64,000 nucleotides of DNA from Pardosa pseudoannulata (Eukaryota > Arthropoda > Arachnida > Araneae > Lycosidae), in contig CM063504.1 of the NCBI GenBank assembly GCA_032207245.1, positions 79,887,458-79,951,457 of the forward strand. The letters run 5' to 3'. Below are positions 12,536 to 25,898 of this stretch, in pieces. Under the pieces are notes generated by a model. It was given only the letters and a program-made list of their open reading frames with translations. It had not been told where the DNA came from and searched no databases. Made by a program: the position numbers and the translations under genes. Numbering within the stretch: position 1 is the first letter of the stretch; each line of letters begins with the position of its first letter.

Positions 12536-13322
12536 CAGTAATTTCGCACGTATAGTCCGCTGACTATCTGTGTTTAAAAAGCAATTTTTTTCAGCCGCGC
12601 ACTATCTGCTGGTTGTTCATCACTGAAATCATCAAAATAGGAAAAAAATGGGGAAAAAGCAAGTCGCGCAAATGTGAACAAAAGCATAACTTACTGGAAG
12701 TCAAGAAAACGTCATATCGTATCGATAATAAACCATGAAAAAAAATACAACCCATAAAGCAGAACTAATCAGCAGTAGCAAGTAGCTCAATCTTTAATTG
12801 TGTCCTGGAGTACGAGAAATATCGATAGTCACTATTTACAACTCCGACTGACAACAAAGAGTGGACGGGTTCAAGATCGAAGGTTGAGGGTGGAAGGACA
12901 TTTCACTACGAGGATCACTCTTAACAGAATGTTTTGTTTTCAAAGTTTTGAATTGCAGTAATATTGGACATTCATTATGTCTTTAAAACATAGTCGCAGT
13001 TTTGCTGCTGATTTCAAGTTGAAATTAATTCAGGAAGGTCGGCGAGAAAGCAGAAAAAAATTGCCGCAAGCAAAGGAAATTAAAAATATGAGAAGAAAGA
13101 AATCTAATCGTTGTGGAAAAATACGATAGCCTGCATTACAGGACGCTTTACATAGCTGGGTTCTCGAACAGAGAAATATAGGCCAAAATATAGGAACAGA
13201 GAAATATTTTCATACTAAAATATATATTTTTGCTTGTATAGTCCGCGGATTATCTAGTGGTGCGGACTATCTGATGATTAAATAAAAAATCGCTCCCTCG
13301 GACTATACGTACGAAATTACGG
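12536..13322 (+). mobile_element. pogo/Tigger-type transposon, internally deleted
   Basis: A 787-bp element flanked by TA (12534-12535 and 13323-13324). The inverted ends are CAGTAATTTCGCACGTATAG at the left, and CCGTAATTTCGTACGTATAG when the right end is read inward: two mismatches in 20. The word TATAGTCCG recurs inside both ends (subterminal repeats, for example near 13235-13280). The interior retains only the N-terminal DNA-binding part of a pogo-like transposase, so this is a deletion derivative that would need a related transposase in trans. Confidence 0.85.
12977..13193 (+). pseudogene. pogo/Tigger-like transposase N-terminus remnant
   Basis: From the ATG at 12977 one frame reads a basic, helix-turn-helix-like start (RSFAADFKLKLIQEG, residues about 7-21). 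A Lys/Arg-rich linker follows, then an in-frame TAG, then LHSWVLEQRNIGQ. Pogo/Tigger/CENP-B-type transposases begin with a very similar FK.K.I..A stretch and a L..W..EQR block in their second DNA-binding helix-turn-helix. The spacing between the blocks is shorter than usual, indicating an internal deletion. The entire DDE catalytic domain is missing, so no transposition activity can be expected. Confidence 0.75.
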
Positions 13323-13324
13323 TA

Positions 13325-14689
13325 GAAGATACTTTAGTTATAATTTTAAGTTACAAAGATCATTTAACAAAAATTTTAAACATTAAGAAAACATTTAAAA
13401 AATTTAAATTTTATGAAAATAGTCTACTTAAATATACCTTAATTATATATCCTTTCATAAAAACAATCCTAACATTTTACAAAAATACTTTGCAAGAATT
13501 TACAAAGTTTCCACAATCCCTTACATTACATGCATCTTTTCAAATACAAAAACATTACAAGAAATATTAGCAAATTATTTCTACACAATTCTTAAAAACT
13601 TGATTCTCTATATGTTACTAAATTATTCATAACTCTCAATACTTAAATAAAAAATATTTTCTAATATTTTCTTCATTTATTCTTTACTATAATAATCAGT
13701 TATTAAATGTCAGCATAAAGTTAATAATATATACCGTAAATATTTTTTGTTGTTGTTTTTCTCACAAATTGTGCAACAGATAACTTTTTTCAAACTTGAG
13801 TATTTCTATAAATCTTTCTCTAGATTATTAAAACTTGATTAAAAGTTTCAATTTTCAATACATATTTTTTCTTTATTTAAGTTTAATTCCATCTAAAATT
13901 TAATTTTTCTTATTTACTCCCAATAGAGACAAATGAGCGTAAACTTTAAAGCATCATGAAAAACTAAAATTTACGTCATCATTTGGTCATAAATAATACA
14001 TTTAATTTTTTACCTGGTATCAATTATTTTCTCATCATCTTTTCAGCAGTAATTCAATTGTTTTATGAGTGAGAGCCACAGGAAATGTGATTTTCTTGAG
14101 AATACTGGAACGAAGCTCGAAACATTCTTACTTCCGTATATTAAATTCACTTTGACTTTTCGTGCTTTAATGTTGCTTTCGCTAAAAATGATTTAATCAT
14201 ACAGGAAGAAGGTAAACGAGTCTTTAATGACATTAAGTTTCTTTTCTTCCTCCAGAAAGTACTTCAACATTTCCTAACTTCATGATTTAAGAACATAAAA
14301 TTCCGAATTTTCTTTTTCCCTTTATGCTCTATAGATCTCATTAGGAAAAAAGCAAGATAAAGCAGACTTTTCTTTACCGTTTATAAGTAAATATATGACA
14401 ACTGTTTATAGAATTAAGAACAAAGAATTGAAAGTTATTTGGTGCTTTATTTGAAATACCACGCCAAAAAATGTGGAACTACATCGTATAATTGGCAAAC
14501 TATATATTTTACTATTATTTAATAGTTCTTATAGAATTTATATCAGTACTGAGGGGAAATATACGATTTTACCTAATCTTATTTTTGAAATTTGTATACC
14601 AGTCTCGAATTTTGCAATTCCGCAATCCAATCTGACAGTCTTCTCAGAAATCCACATCATCCAAATAAGGTGATAAAGATTACGGAAAC
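13325..14689. other. AT-rich noncoding; slightly more complex sequence at 14040-14340
   Basis: Mostly AT-rich. The 14040-14340 segment is less AT-biased and non-repetitive (GAGAGCCACAGG, TCCAGAAAGTAC and similar words). It has no open frame and could hold regulatory sequence, but nothing specific is recognised. Confidence 0.4.
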
Positions 14690-15260
14690 AAGGTTATGGA
14701 ATGAAAAGTACCTATAATAGGGTACTTAAAAACAAAATGGTAAAGGCAAATTCGGGTGGAAGTGAAAATGTTGAATATCCATTTATAGGGTACTTAAAAT
14801 GGTCAAGGCAAATTCGGAGGGGTCTGAGAATGGTGAATATCCTGAAATAAAGTACATTTGAAAATATTGATGAATCAGTAGCACCTGAAGGGGGCTACTA
14901 TAAAAAAAATTGTTCAACAATAATAAGGTGTTAAATGATAAAAGGCAGAATAATCCGAAAAAAGTAGTTGAGGATGAAAATTAAAAAAAATATATCTATA
15001 GGGTACTCAGAAAATAAAAGGGTCAAAAATTATACGGATGGAAGTAAAAAATACAGAATATCTTTAAAATTTTACGAGAAAGAGAATTGCGGAATCCGAA
15101 GCACCTATAAGGTGCTTTTATTAAAATTTTTCAACAATAAAGGATCAATGAATTTATAGAATGTCGATGATCCCGAAAGACATACGTTAGGACGATAATA
15201 ACGAAATTAGCAGAAAGTATAGTGTGTTCTCAAAAAATAATGGTCAACAGTAATATGGAG
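14690..15260. repeat. Degenerate tandem-like repeat with GGGTACTTAAAA words
   Basis: The motif family ATAGGGTACT(T/C)A(A/G)AA recurs at about 14717, 14786 and 14998, and altered forms occur near 14850 and 15220. Each is followed at similar distance by AATTCGG(G/A)GG-type or AATTATACGGATGG-type sequence and then GAATATC. The unit is about 70-90 bp, strongly diverged, and boundaries are uncertain. The weak open frame 14968-15159 lies within it and is not considered a gene. Confidence 0.5.
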
Positions 15261-17089
15261 GGAGCTGGTAAAATTCCGATTTTTTATATTATTGTAATAT
15301 TAGGCGTATTTACTATAAGTCATTTTAAAGTGACAATGGACGTTAGCAAAAATATTGAAATTATTATCTGTAAGTTATGAAACTAATTGCACATATTTAT
15401 TGAAAAAAGAAACTAAATAAATCCCGTTTAATAACAATATTTACAAATTCAGGATATTACAAATTTATTAGTATTTGATCAATTAATTTAAATCACATGT
15501 TTTAATGTACGTGTGTTTGATTTTCAGGAAAATCTCCGATTTTCTAAATTTGATTGCAGTTTAAAAATAAAAATGACGTTGAAATTTAGAAGGATTAAAC
15601 ACATTTATAGAAATGTATGTTAGAAGTGACAGCAAAATGTATATTAAATTTACTAACTAGTACAGAAAATTAATTAAAACTTAATTAAGAGACTTCAAGT
15701 GTGATTGCATTAGTTATGATTTAACGAAGTAAATATAAAATATTAAATTAGTTATTAAAAATTCTTGATACGATCACAGTGTTTACTGCATTCTTTCTTT
15801 AAAAATGATTTCAAACCTAACATATTTTGGTGTATTTTGTTTGTTTGATAATTTCACGAAAATCATTCCATCAGCTGAGGGTGGTTAAAGTATTTAAAGT
15901 TTTTATTGAAACTATTGTTGATTTCGTTTGGAACATTTTTTAGCTTCACGAGATTTAATGAATCAGCAAGGTATCTTAAGCGTACTGATGCTGACAAGTG
16001 CTGATTCCGAACGGATGTGAGCATCCATGGCAGGAGTCAGATTGGAACACTCCGGAAAGCAGTGTCCTACATATTCGATCACCGTTCGTTCTAAAATCTA
16101 GTATATTCGTAATACTGATTATAAGCTGATGGTTAATTTTTTTTAAATGAACATCTATAGCTGTAAAGATATAAGTTTATTAGTAAAAGGGAAAGAATTG
16201 AAAGTTTCTTAAAATGCAACATTTTAATAAGAAGAAATTAAATATTTAGCTACAACGACTACAGGTTTATTAACGTTATTTGAATAAAATAAATTTAAAA
16301 ACAAACATAAGATTTTGTTGTAAACGTCTGGTAAAAATTGGAATATAAAGTGTCTTGGAAATGTTATCTATTTGATAATTAAAAGAGCAATTTGAAAACC
16401 ATGGTCAAACTATCAAAATGGCAGAATGGGAATATTCATTTTGTATTTTTTATCAGAGGAGGGAGACAAGGTACGCGCCACATAGTTCTCAGTTTTACGA
16501 CCTTTAAAATATGCTTTGTATTCAAGAAATACTTTGATTTTTAAATTTCGAAGAAAATATGTAATTTTATACCTTCTATCAGAACTAATTTTAGATATTT
16601 TTAACGTGACATCCGACCAACCTACATAGGTATTTACAAATCCCCATAACCAAAAGTCTTCGGAATGTTGAATATTGTTAAATGTTGTTACTGTTGAATG
16701 TGGTTATTTTGGACTATCAATACCGCTAGTGTGTAATTCCCTTTTCAATTTCAATTCAAACTCTGTTTAATGAAATATATCAGCATAATGTCTATTGAAG
16801 TAGCCGTTCACTACCGGGTAACAATAATTAAACTTTATAACAAAAAGATACCAGCATACCAACATAAAGTTGAAACAAGGCTTTCTAACCTTAGTTTATA
16901 TAAAAAAAACTGTTCAAAGAAGTATTAAAAATTATCAAATTTATTATTTACAGAGAATGATTTTGAATTAATAGTATTTTATTACTTTCATACCTGGGGT
17001 AAACATTGTTTTAACCCTTTCATATACTGTAAAGAAAGAGCAAAAAAGACATAAAAGTCAATTGTATATAAGGAATTTGACGCAGGCTC
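15261..17089. other. AT-rich noncoding stretch
   Basis: No gene recognised. A short segment at about 15850-16090 is richer in GC and not repetitive within the window. It shows no frame or element ends. Confidence 0.5.
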
Positions 17090-17720
17090 GAACGGCATAG
17101 TTTCCAAAATACAATTACCCGTCTGTGTGCAAATGTTCGATCTTTCAAGACTTGCATGCCTTAACTGCTAACCCGATGTGGTAACCGATAATTCAAAAAT
17201 ACCCACACGATGCAACTGCAGACAACCTTGATATCTAGAACAGCCGCGTATACCTTTTTTGGGGGAGGGCTATGGGACAACTAGTAAAATCGTTGTCCTC
17301 AAGCATTCTACAAGTCAATTCCTCATCCGCATGCAGTTTTGTTGCTGGATGACCGAACGTCCAATTCCGACTCATCAAGTCCAAGGGAAAGACTTCAAAT
17401 GGAGATGCACGAACCATAATCACACGACTCTGAAAAAGAAAGTGTCCTTTAAGACCTCCTCTTCCTCAAGGACAAGTATGGTACAGTGAATGGAACATTC
17501 CGTGACAGCTTATAACATAGGACATCACTCTGGACAAATTTATTATCATCGGATACCATTAGCAAGCACACACAAAAGTAGGGCAACACCTGTTGCTAAC
17601 GAACTAGCCCATACATAATTGTCATCTGGTACTTTGTGCTGATTGGAATGATGAGAGCATTAACTCAATCTAGGGTAAACAATCTGGTGACCAAACCTGA
17701 TCGTCAAGTTGTACACAGAC
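17090..17720. other. Island of more complex sequence, unidentified
   Basis: GC content rises clearly above the flanks for about 600 bp. The longest frames are 17235-17423 (-, 62 codons) and 17259-17489 (+, 76 codons). They overlap on opposite strands and neither shows a motif I know. No splice-flanked conserved domain, terminal repeat or poly-A tail is visible. It is probably an old mobile element fragment or an insertion of other origin. Confidence 0.4.
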
Positions 17721-18399
17721 AACACATTGATAAAATTCATCAAACATCAACAAGATCACTTGCTTGATGGACTAAATTACTAGAAAAATCAAAATAAATA
17801 AGCAATGACTTTGGTCGTAAAACAATTGAGAACATACATGAAAGAAACTTAAGGTTCCCTGAGGTTAAACATATTTCTACAACATGACTTTTTTCGAGAC
17901 CAAGAACAAATAAATCTAATATCCATAATAAATAGATTTAAACATTTGTTTGAAATGTGTAGAAGATGCAGGAAATCGGATGCAAAAATCGATGGGTTCC
18001 ATATTCATATCATAAAATCTATCGATTCTTGTTTAGAATGCACTGTTGAATACTTTTGTTTTTTGTATATTTAAATGTGAAATATTACTTAGTTTATTTC
18101 TAAGCAATATCTAAACATTTACACACAAAAAAGAGATAGTAGATAGTTTACTGTTGTTATATATCTTTTACTTTATATTAAAGAAGATAAATTTTAAAAT
18201 CCTGTTTGAATGGATGAGTTTTAAATTATAATCTCTCTTACACTCATTTTACTTTCAGAAAACTGAAATATTCTCGAAAAGTTTAAGAAATCGATATCTC
18301 ACACTCAAAAAAAATTGCATGATAATCTGGAAAATTTATTTTGTAGCAATAATAGGCAGTTTTAATACAACTTATTATACTTTGTGCATAATTGGGAAC
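17721..18399. other. AT-rich noncoding stretch, nothing recognised
   Basis: Ordinary AT-rich sequence grading into the more complex 18400-18780 segment. Confidence 0.5.
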
Positions 18400-18780
18400 T
18401 GGATAAATCAAAACCAGCCCAGTGTAAGACGTTGGTTCCACAACATCTGCTGCACGGTTTTATTGTTTCATAATTCAGTTCTATCACCAGGCAACGTTAG
18501 TCAGGTGCATGAAATATCGGCTTAATTACCACGAAAGTTATTATTTAGTCGTTAGGTTCCTGAACCAGTTTGAAATCCTTCGCGCCTAATTAGTTGGGAC
18601 TATTAAAATCCCCTTTTAAAGCGGAAAGGAATTTATGCGGGAGCTCTGCAGTTTGAATCATCCAGCGGTCGTTGATCCATAAGGATATTAAATGCGGGAA
18701 ATAGTTAGCTGGGTCCAAATACAGATGGAAGAGACTGATTAGATTTTAAATGTGTCTTGTTTCAATTCAACCGAGTTTAA
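18400..18780. promoter_or_regulatory. Candidate conserved noncoding element (intronic enhancer-like)
   Basis: About 380 bp of high-complexity, balanced-composition sequence inside very AT-rich DNA. It has no sustained open frame, is not repeated in the window and has no transposon ends. It holds homeodomain-type cores (TTAATTACC near 18520, CTAATTAG near 18587) and CpG-containing words (TCGCGCC, AGCGGTCG). The function is inferred only from composition and from its position in a probable neural gene intron. Confidence 0.35.
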
Positions 18781-18980
18781 TCAGAAATATATTGATAAAA
18801 TGGGATTAAAATGGATTTAGCTGGATATTCCAAACTATTGAAGAGTATTACTGATTGTGCTCATTAATTTTTCATTGGGGTAGAAGTCGGATGAATTAGT
18901 TTGCAGTAGTAATCAAGTTATAGCAAGCAATTAATTACTGATAAAAATTTCTAAAAATATATCAGCACTAATTATTTTTG

Positions 18981-19705
18981 TATCCTAGAAAAAAGTTTGA
19001 TATTCATATATTTATTCATAAAAACACTTATATAGCTATCATTTTTCGATGAGTTTAATTTATATTTTAATTTTATGCCATTTTCTTCTAAACCATAAAT
19101 ATATTTATTTGGATGCTTTATAGTATGTGAAATCTTTAATATGTTCAGCATGCAACCTGTTTAATGTATATTTATATTAAATTTCAATTCTTATCAATGT
19201 TTATATTGCTTGCTTTGGATAAAATCTATTTTTCAGAGATCTGGAGATAGTTTTCAATACATTTAGTTTAAATACGCTAAAAAAATAATTATGAACAGAA
19301 TTTTTAACTAAATACATTTCTTTGAATCCGGAAGAATCTTTAAAATATTTAATCAATAAGTTTTTATTTATTATATTTCCTAGAGAAAAGTTTTATATTC
19401 ATATATTTATATATAAAATTCTTATATAGCTATCATTTTTCTATGAATTTAATTTATATATAAATTTTGTGTAATTTTCTTCTAAATCATACCTATATTT
19501 ATTTTGATGCTTTATAAGATGTGATATATTCATGATGTTCAACATGCAATCTGTGTAATATATATTCATATTAAATTTTGATTCTTGGCAATATTTATAT
19601 TGTTTGTTTTGCATAAAAAATTTTCAAATATCTGGAGTTATTTTGTAATACATTTAGTTTAAGTGTGTTAAGAATATAATTATTAACTGAATTTTTAACT
19701 AAATG
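18981..19705. repeat. Diverged tandem pair, unit about 390 bp
   Basis: Copy A (about 18981-19373) and copy B (about 19374-19705) align from TCCTAGA.AAAAGTTT through TTTTTAACTAAAT, with many substitutions (roughly 80% identity by eye). A third, partial copy lies at 20345-20622. Confidence 0.85.
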
Positions 19706-19765
19706 AAAAATAAAAAAATATGGGTTTTTTTGTTTTATTCTTTATTTAATGTTAATTGCTAGAAA

Positions 19766-20346
19766 ATATAGTAGAAAAATTATCTTTTTCAAATAGTTTT
19801 TAAGATTTTTCGTTTTAATGAAATTTCTCAAATTTCACAACATTTCTTAAAATAAAAAGGTAAAATTAAATTAAATGTTCAACTGAAACTACACTTTTCT
19901 TAACATTAAACAAATAATTACACTTTATTACCCTTTTTATTTGTAACTGTACAGTTAGATTATCAAATTAAAAAAATTTAGTTTCATATGCATATTTTAG
20001 CTCAACTAGTTCACTTTATGCTGTAAAATGTATAATTTCGAAATCAATATAACAAAAAAGGCAATAAATGTTACAAATAGTGAATATAAGTCGTTCATAA
20101 TGTAGAATAAAAATTAGTTAAGCCATTAGATTTGAAATTTCGTGTTTTAATTAGCACCACAGCACTGTTACGTCGAATAAGAACTAAAAAAGTATGAAAT
20201 CATAGCTGTGGATTCATATTTATTAACAGTAAAAGTGTATTTCTACTATAAGAAACTGTTCAATTAACAAACTCAATTTTTAGATTCGTACATGAACCCT
20301 AACAACGTATGTGTTCATTGAACATCCGGGAAACATGCATTATGCC
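19766..20346. repeat. Dispersed 590-bp direct repeat, copy 1
   Basis: Aligns almost end to end with 24909-25505 in the same orientation. It starts in TATAGTAGAAAA.TTATC and ends in TTGAACATCCGGGAAACAT. The copies are clearly diverged. No terminal repeats or transposase are seen. It may be an unclassified mobile element or a product of local duplication, since a copy of the 18981 family is attached to its 3' side. Confidence 0.85.
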
Positions 20347-20622
20347 CAAAGGCCATTTGGATGCTTTATAGTATGTGAAATCTTTAAGATGTTCAGCATG
20401 CAACCTGTTTAATATATATTTATATTAAATTTCAATTCTTGGCAATGTTTATATTGTTTGTTTTGGTTAAAACTATTTTTCAGAGATCTGGAGTTATTTT
20501 TAATACATTTAGTTTAAGTATGCTGAGACTTATTTACTGAATTTTTAACAAAATACAACACTCTTTCTTTGAATCCCAAAGAATCTTTAAAAATATTTAA
20601 ACAAAGTTTTTATTTATTCAAA
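20345..20622. repeat. Third, partial copy of the 390-bp repeat family
   Basis: Starts at GGATGCTTTATAGTATGTG and matches copy A (19110 onward) better than copy B. It directly abuts the 3' end of the 19766-20346 repeat, which suggests a duplication copied part of the tandem pair downstream. Confidence 0.85.
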
Positions 20623-22065
20623 AAGAATAACTTTTCTACATTAATGAACATTAAATATTTATGTCGTTCATTGTATTGTATGTAAACCATAAAAAAATGA
20701 CTACATACAATGAAAAACTATAACAATATATGGTTACTACACTACAAAAAAATATACTCTCAGCTTACATCTTTTATGAAAATTTTCTGCAATTTAACAC
20801 TGTTTACCTAAGTCAATTTTTTTGTAAATATACGTAATCAAAATAAATCCTGTTTGTTTCCTTTTCCTTTTTTTTTTTGGAAGTATTGTTATCGCAAAGG
20901 AGGAAAAAAATGTATGTTTTAATAAATCATATTTTTCTATGAACTTTCCATCTCTTAAATGTCAGTAAATAATGAAATGCATATTATAAAATACAAACAA
21001 TTATTGTTCAAAATATTAGGTTTAAAAAAAATAAACGTGGATTTCTTATCTGTTTTGAATTTTTAAAAATTGAATGTAGAAATGCAACTGATTATTTTGA
21101 TTGCATGTTGTATTCTAATGTGCAGAATAACACATGTAAAACTGATATTTTTGTATTAGGATAAACAAAATTCCATCACTGTACGTCTAAAAACTTTTTT
21201 CTTTAAATCCAGAACTCATATTATTTAATATTTTTTATTTAAACTAATTTCACAACACAATTTAGAAAAAGGGTAAATATTAAACAAAACGTTTTGAATA
21301 AAGTAATTTATAATTTTACGGTTTATTATGAGATAATAAAATTTAATTTTTTAACTTAGTAAACTTAGGTAAAAATTATTATCAAATGTAATTATTATTA
21401 ATTTCACATTCCAGATTATCTCAAAGCATTAATTTTGACTTGTGTCATTTTAGAAATAGATATATTGCATAAATACCGAAGTATACTTTATCTATGATCT
21501 CCTTAGCTATTAGTTTGACATCGCTTATTATTAATTATATTTAAAGTGTTTGTTTAGATTTACTTATTAATAAATAAGTATACGTACAAAGATAAGAATG
21601 TTTTTGAATGTTACATTGGTTACTATACATAGGCTACTAAGGAATTTCATTAATTTATCCATACTTTGATGCATATTTATAAACCAATTTGAAAAAAATA
21701 ATCTAAATTGCCTAAATAAATTTATCAAATTGGTAAGATAAAAATAATTTTATCTGATAATAAAAGTGTAATCTTGAAAAGAGAAAAAGGTCATAGTTGA
21801 CAATGAATGAGAAATATACATTTCCAAAGAATATAAACGTTTGTGGCCAATGGTAGCCCAAGAGTGAGAGAGTCATGTGATTTTATTCACATGAGAATTA
21901 ATATAGACAAGTTATTTATGAAGTAAAATACAACTTTGATCAATAAAAGCAGCTAAAATGTGACCAGTGTATACAAATTTGGCATTTTTCCAACATTAGT
22001 CTTGAGGGCTAAGTTAAAAGAATTTAAGTCAGAGAACATTGCTTTATCTTACATTTTATGTATAG
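20623..22065. other. AT-rich noncoding stretch with one short hairpin
   Basis: No genes recognised. At 21873-21894 the perfect 8-bp inverted repeat TCATGTGA/TCACATGA with a 6-nt loop creates two E-box cores (CATGTG and CACATG). This may be chance or a binding-site pair. Confidence 0.5.
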
Positions 22066-22068
22066 GAA

Positions 22069-23125
<1,057 letters not shown>

Positions 23126-24273
23126 GTGTAATTAAATATTTTATAGAATTTTTAAAAACATTATCCTTATTAAAAAATTGACTCTAAAAATCAAAATGTT
23201 TTGAAAATAGGGAAGTCTGTTATTCATATCTGTCTTAAAATTTTCTAATTTAAACAAAGTAAACTTTTTCATTAGAAGTTCTTGACAGAAGTATGTAGGG
23301 GTACTTTAATACAGTACAACATTTAAAAAATATATATATTTAAAAAAAGCAGAATTACTTCGTCATTCACTCTCGAGATTCTTCTAAAAAATTCATTTCA
23401 AACCCAAAAGAACATATTTCTACTATTTCAAGAAGTCCCCCAAAGATAATCAGGAATAAAATCTTCTAATTTTATACTGCTTCCATCGAGATAATAAAAA
23501 TGGGACTCTACCATTTTAGGATTTTTTTTCGCTTAGTTTTCTTTATCCCACCCCTTTCTTGGCACTTAACTGTTGGAAGTACTTTCGCTTTTCCAGTCTT
23601 CTTTTAAGTGCACAGTTGTTAGTGCCCTAAAGATTTAGGTTCTTCTAAGATGGCCATTTAGTCGTAATTCTTCAGAGCTGGTCTTCTTAGTAGTAAATCC
23701 TAAAACTAAGGATTAGGTCCTGTAGCGCATTGAAAAAAAATAAATAATGAGAACGGTCTAAGTAGTAATCTGAATCGGGAACTGCCCTTGAAAGATAAGA
23801 AATGTATGGCTTTAGAAAGAAGAATTTTATCAGGAAAATTAATGTTTTCGGCTTCAAAAGGATGATTATTCGAAAATGTTTTTCCTGGAAATAAATTGAG
23901 AGGATATTTGAGTTTTGAAATTTTTAGTGAGTTTCTAAATGGTAAACTTTATTGCTTTAGTCTGACTTCAGTTTTCTGAAAAGGAATTTAATTACGGGGT
24001 TTAACTTCTGTTTGATCTTTTTTCTTTTTAGCTTCGCATGGACCAAGTATAAAATGTACTACAAAGTGATGTTCATGCAAAATGACCATGTTTAGTGTGG
24101 TGTTTATATTACTATGCTTATCGGTGTCCACATCTAAATACAAAATATTTTTATATGCTTTATTTTTTAATTCTTATTTTTTTAATTTTATTCTTTATTC
24201 TTTTACCCTGGATTGTAAATCTTAAAAATTAAAAAAAAAAATACAACCCGGATTTCTCTTTGATACCCCTTAT
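23126..24273. other. Noncoding; moderately complex segment at 23530-23830
   Basis: The 23530-23830 stretch is richer in GC, with no terminal repeats, frames or repeats elsewhere in the window. The remainder is AT-rich. Nothing identified. Confidence 0.45.
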
Positions 24274-24286
24274 TCAATCTTCATGA

Positions 24287-24413
24287 CTTCCCACGGTTGC
24301 ATGGATGTTGGTTGCAGTTCGGAATTGGTTTAAGCAGTAGGTCCAGGTCTCATTAGCATTCGTGTTGCAAAAAGTAGACCGTAGCGCCCCAAACCAAACC
24401 AAACCAAATCAAA
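24287..24413 (+). repeat. SINE family 1, 5'-truncated copy with target duplication
   Basis: Carries the family body (GCATGGATGTT, CGGAATTGG, TTTAAGCAGTAGGTCC, TAGACCGTAGCG) and a (CCAAA)n tail, but lacks the tRNA-like head. It is flanked by a perfect 13-bp duplication TCAATCTTCATGA (24274-24286 and 24414-24426), showing LINE-machinery-style insertion with 5' truncation. Confidence 0.92.
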
Positions 24414-24426
24414 TCAATCTTCATGA

Positions 24427-24908
24427 TCTTACTGATATGGATCAACAGGATTATATGGGACGAGCTCTTCAGTCCTGAGATTTATTTCAGTGAGAATAAA
24501 TAGCAGCAAGCGAGAAATTACAATAGCTTAACTGGAAATAAAAGATAAATTGTGATTAATTTATGTATTCATGATACAAAATTACAAAAGAGATTGAGAT
24601 ACAAAATAAATAGAAATATCTTGTTTAGGGATAGAAAACACAATACTTTTGAGACGGGAAACGTAAGTGCACGTTGAAGACTCATTCAAGAGTCAATAGT
24701 TTTGTTTTCCTATAAGATCCTGGCTGACTCAGGACATCGAATCAGAAATAAGTATGTGCCCCAAAGGATATATTCACTCATCCTATATATAACCCCATTA
24801 TAACATTATCTGAAAAATAAAAAAATATTTTTTTTTGCTTTATAGTAGAAATATATTACATAGTTGTATATAGTTGTATATTATATAGTTATATATTATA
24901 TTGTCATA
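24427..24908. other. AT-rich noncoding stretch
   Basis: Nothing recognised. Short TATAGTTGTATAT repeats occur near 24860-24900, next to the dispersed repeat. Confidence 0.5.
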
Positions 24909-25505
24909 TAGTAGAAAATTTATCTTTTACAAATAGTTTTTAAGATTTTTCTTTTTATTGTAATTTCTCAAATTTCACAAAATTTCTTAAAATTAAAGAG
25001 GTAAAATTAAATTAAATCTTCAACTGAAACTGCACTTTTCTTAACATTAAAATAATAATTACATTTTATTACACTTTTTTTGTAACTGTACACTTAGATT
25101 ATCATATAACAGATTCTTAATTTCAGGTGTATATTTTAAATCAACTAGTTCACTTTATGCTTTTAAACGTATAATTTTGAGATCTATATAACAAACAAGG
25201 CAATAAAAGATACAACCTGAGAATATAGGTGGTGCAGTACATTACATAATGTAGAATAAAAATTAGTTGAGCCATTAGATTTGAAAATTTCTGGTTTTGA
25301 CTAACACCACAACGTTATTATGTCGAATGACAATTATAAGAATATGAAATGATAGCTGTGAACTCATATTTATTAAATGTAAAAGTGTATTTCTGCTATG
25401 AAAAACTATTCAATTAACACACTCAAATTTTTAAAGTCATATATAAACCCTAATAATATATGTGTTCATTGAACATCCGGGAAACATCTATTATGCCCAA
25501 ATTAT
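24909..25505. repeat. Dispersed 590-bp direct repeat, copy 2
   Basis: Second copy of 19766-20346, same orientation, about 5.1 kb downstream. The two copies bracket the large TA microsatellite and share the conserved tail TTGAACATCCGGGAAACAT. Downstream sequences differ (here ATTATATCCTGATGACATCC), so this marks the 3' limit of homology. Confidence 0.85.
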
Positions 25506-25898
25506 ATCCTGATGACATCCAGGATGTTTACAGGATACTAAGTGGAATATGTGTACTTTTACTAAATATTAAACCTTGAAAAACATGTAAAAGACTATTT
25601 ATGGCAAAATTATTATTATTATATAAATAAACTTTGTATTATAAATGCATACATGAAAAACTTTTTGAACTTTTACATTACCATAATAATTTAATGAAAT
25701 ATTATATATATCATAAATTATGTGGAACACCCTACATTTCTTTCAAAAATATATTCTACCACTAGAAACTGAAAACACTAAAGCAGTTTGTTCTGCCATT
25801 AGTTCCAAAATGAAATGAATGGATAGCTGTTCGAATACCCTAAAATGTTATATTTACTTTTGACACTTGAGAAAGTTGTACTTTGTTAAAGAAAATCT
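25506..25898. other. AT-rich noncoding stretch
   Basis: Nothing recognised apart from a short palindromic CATCCAGGATG near 25518. Confidence 0.5.
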
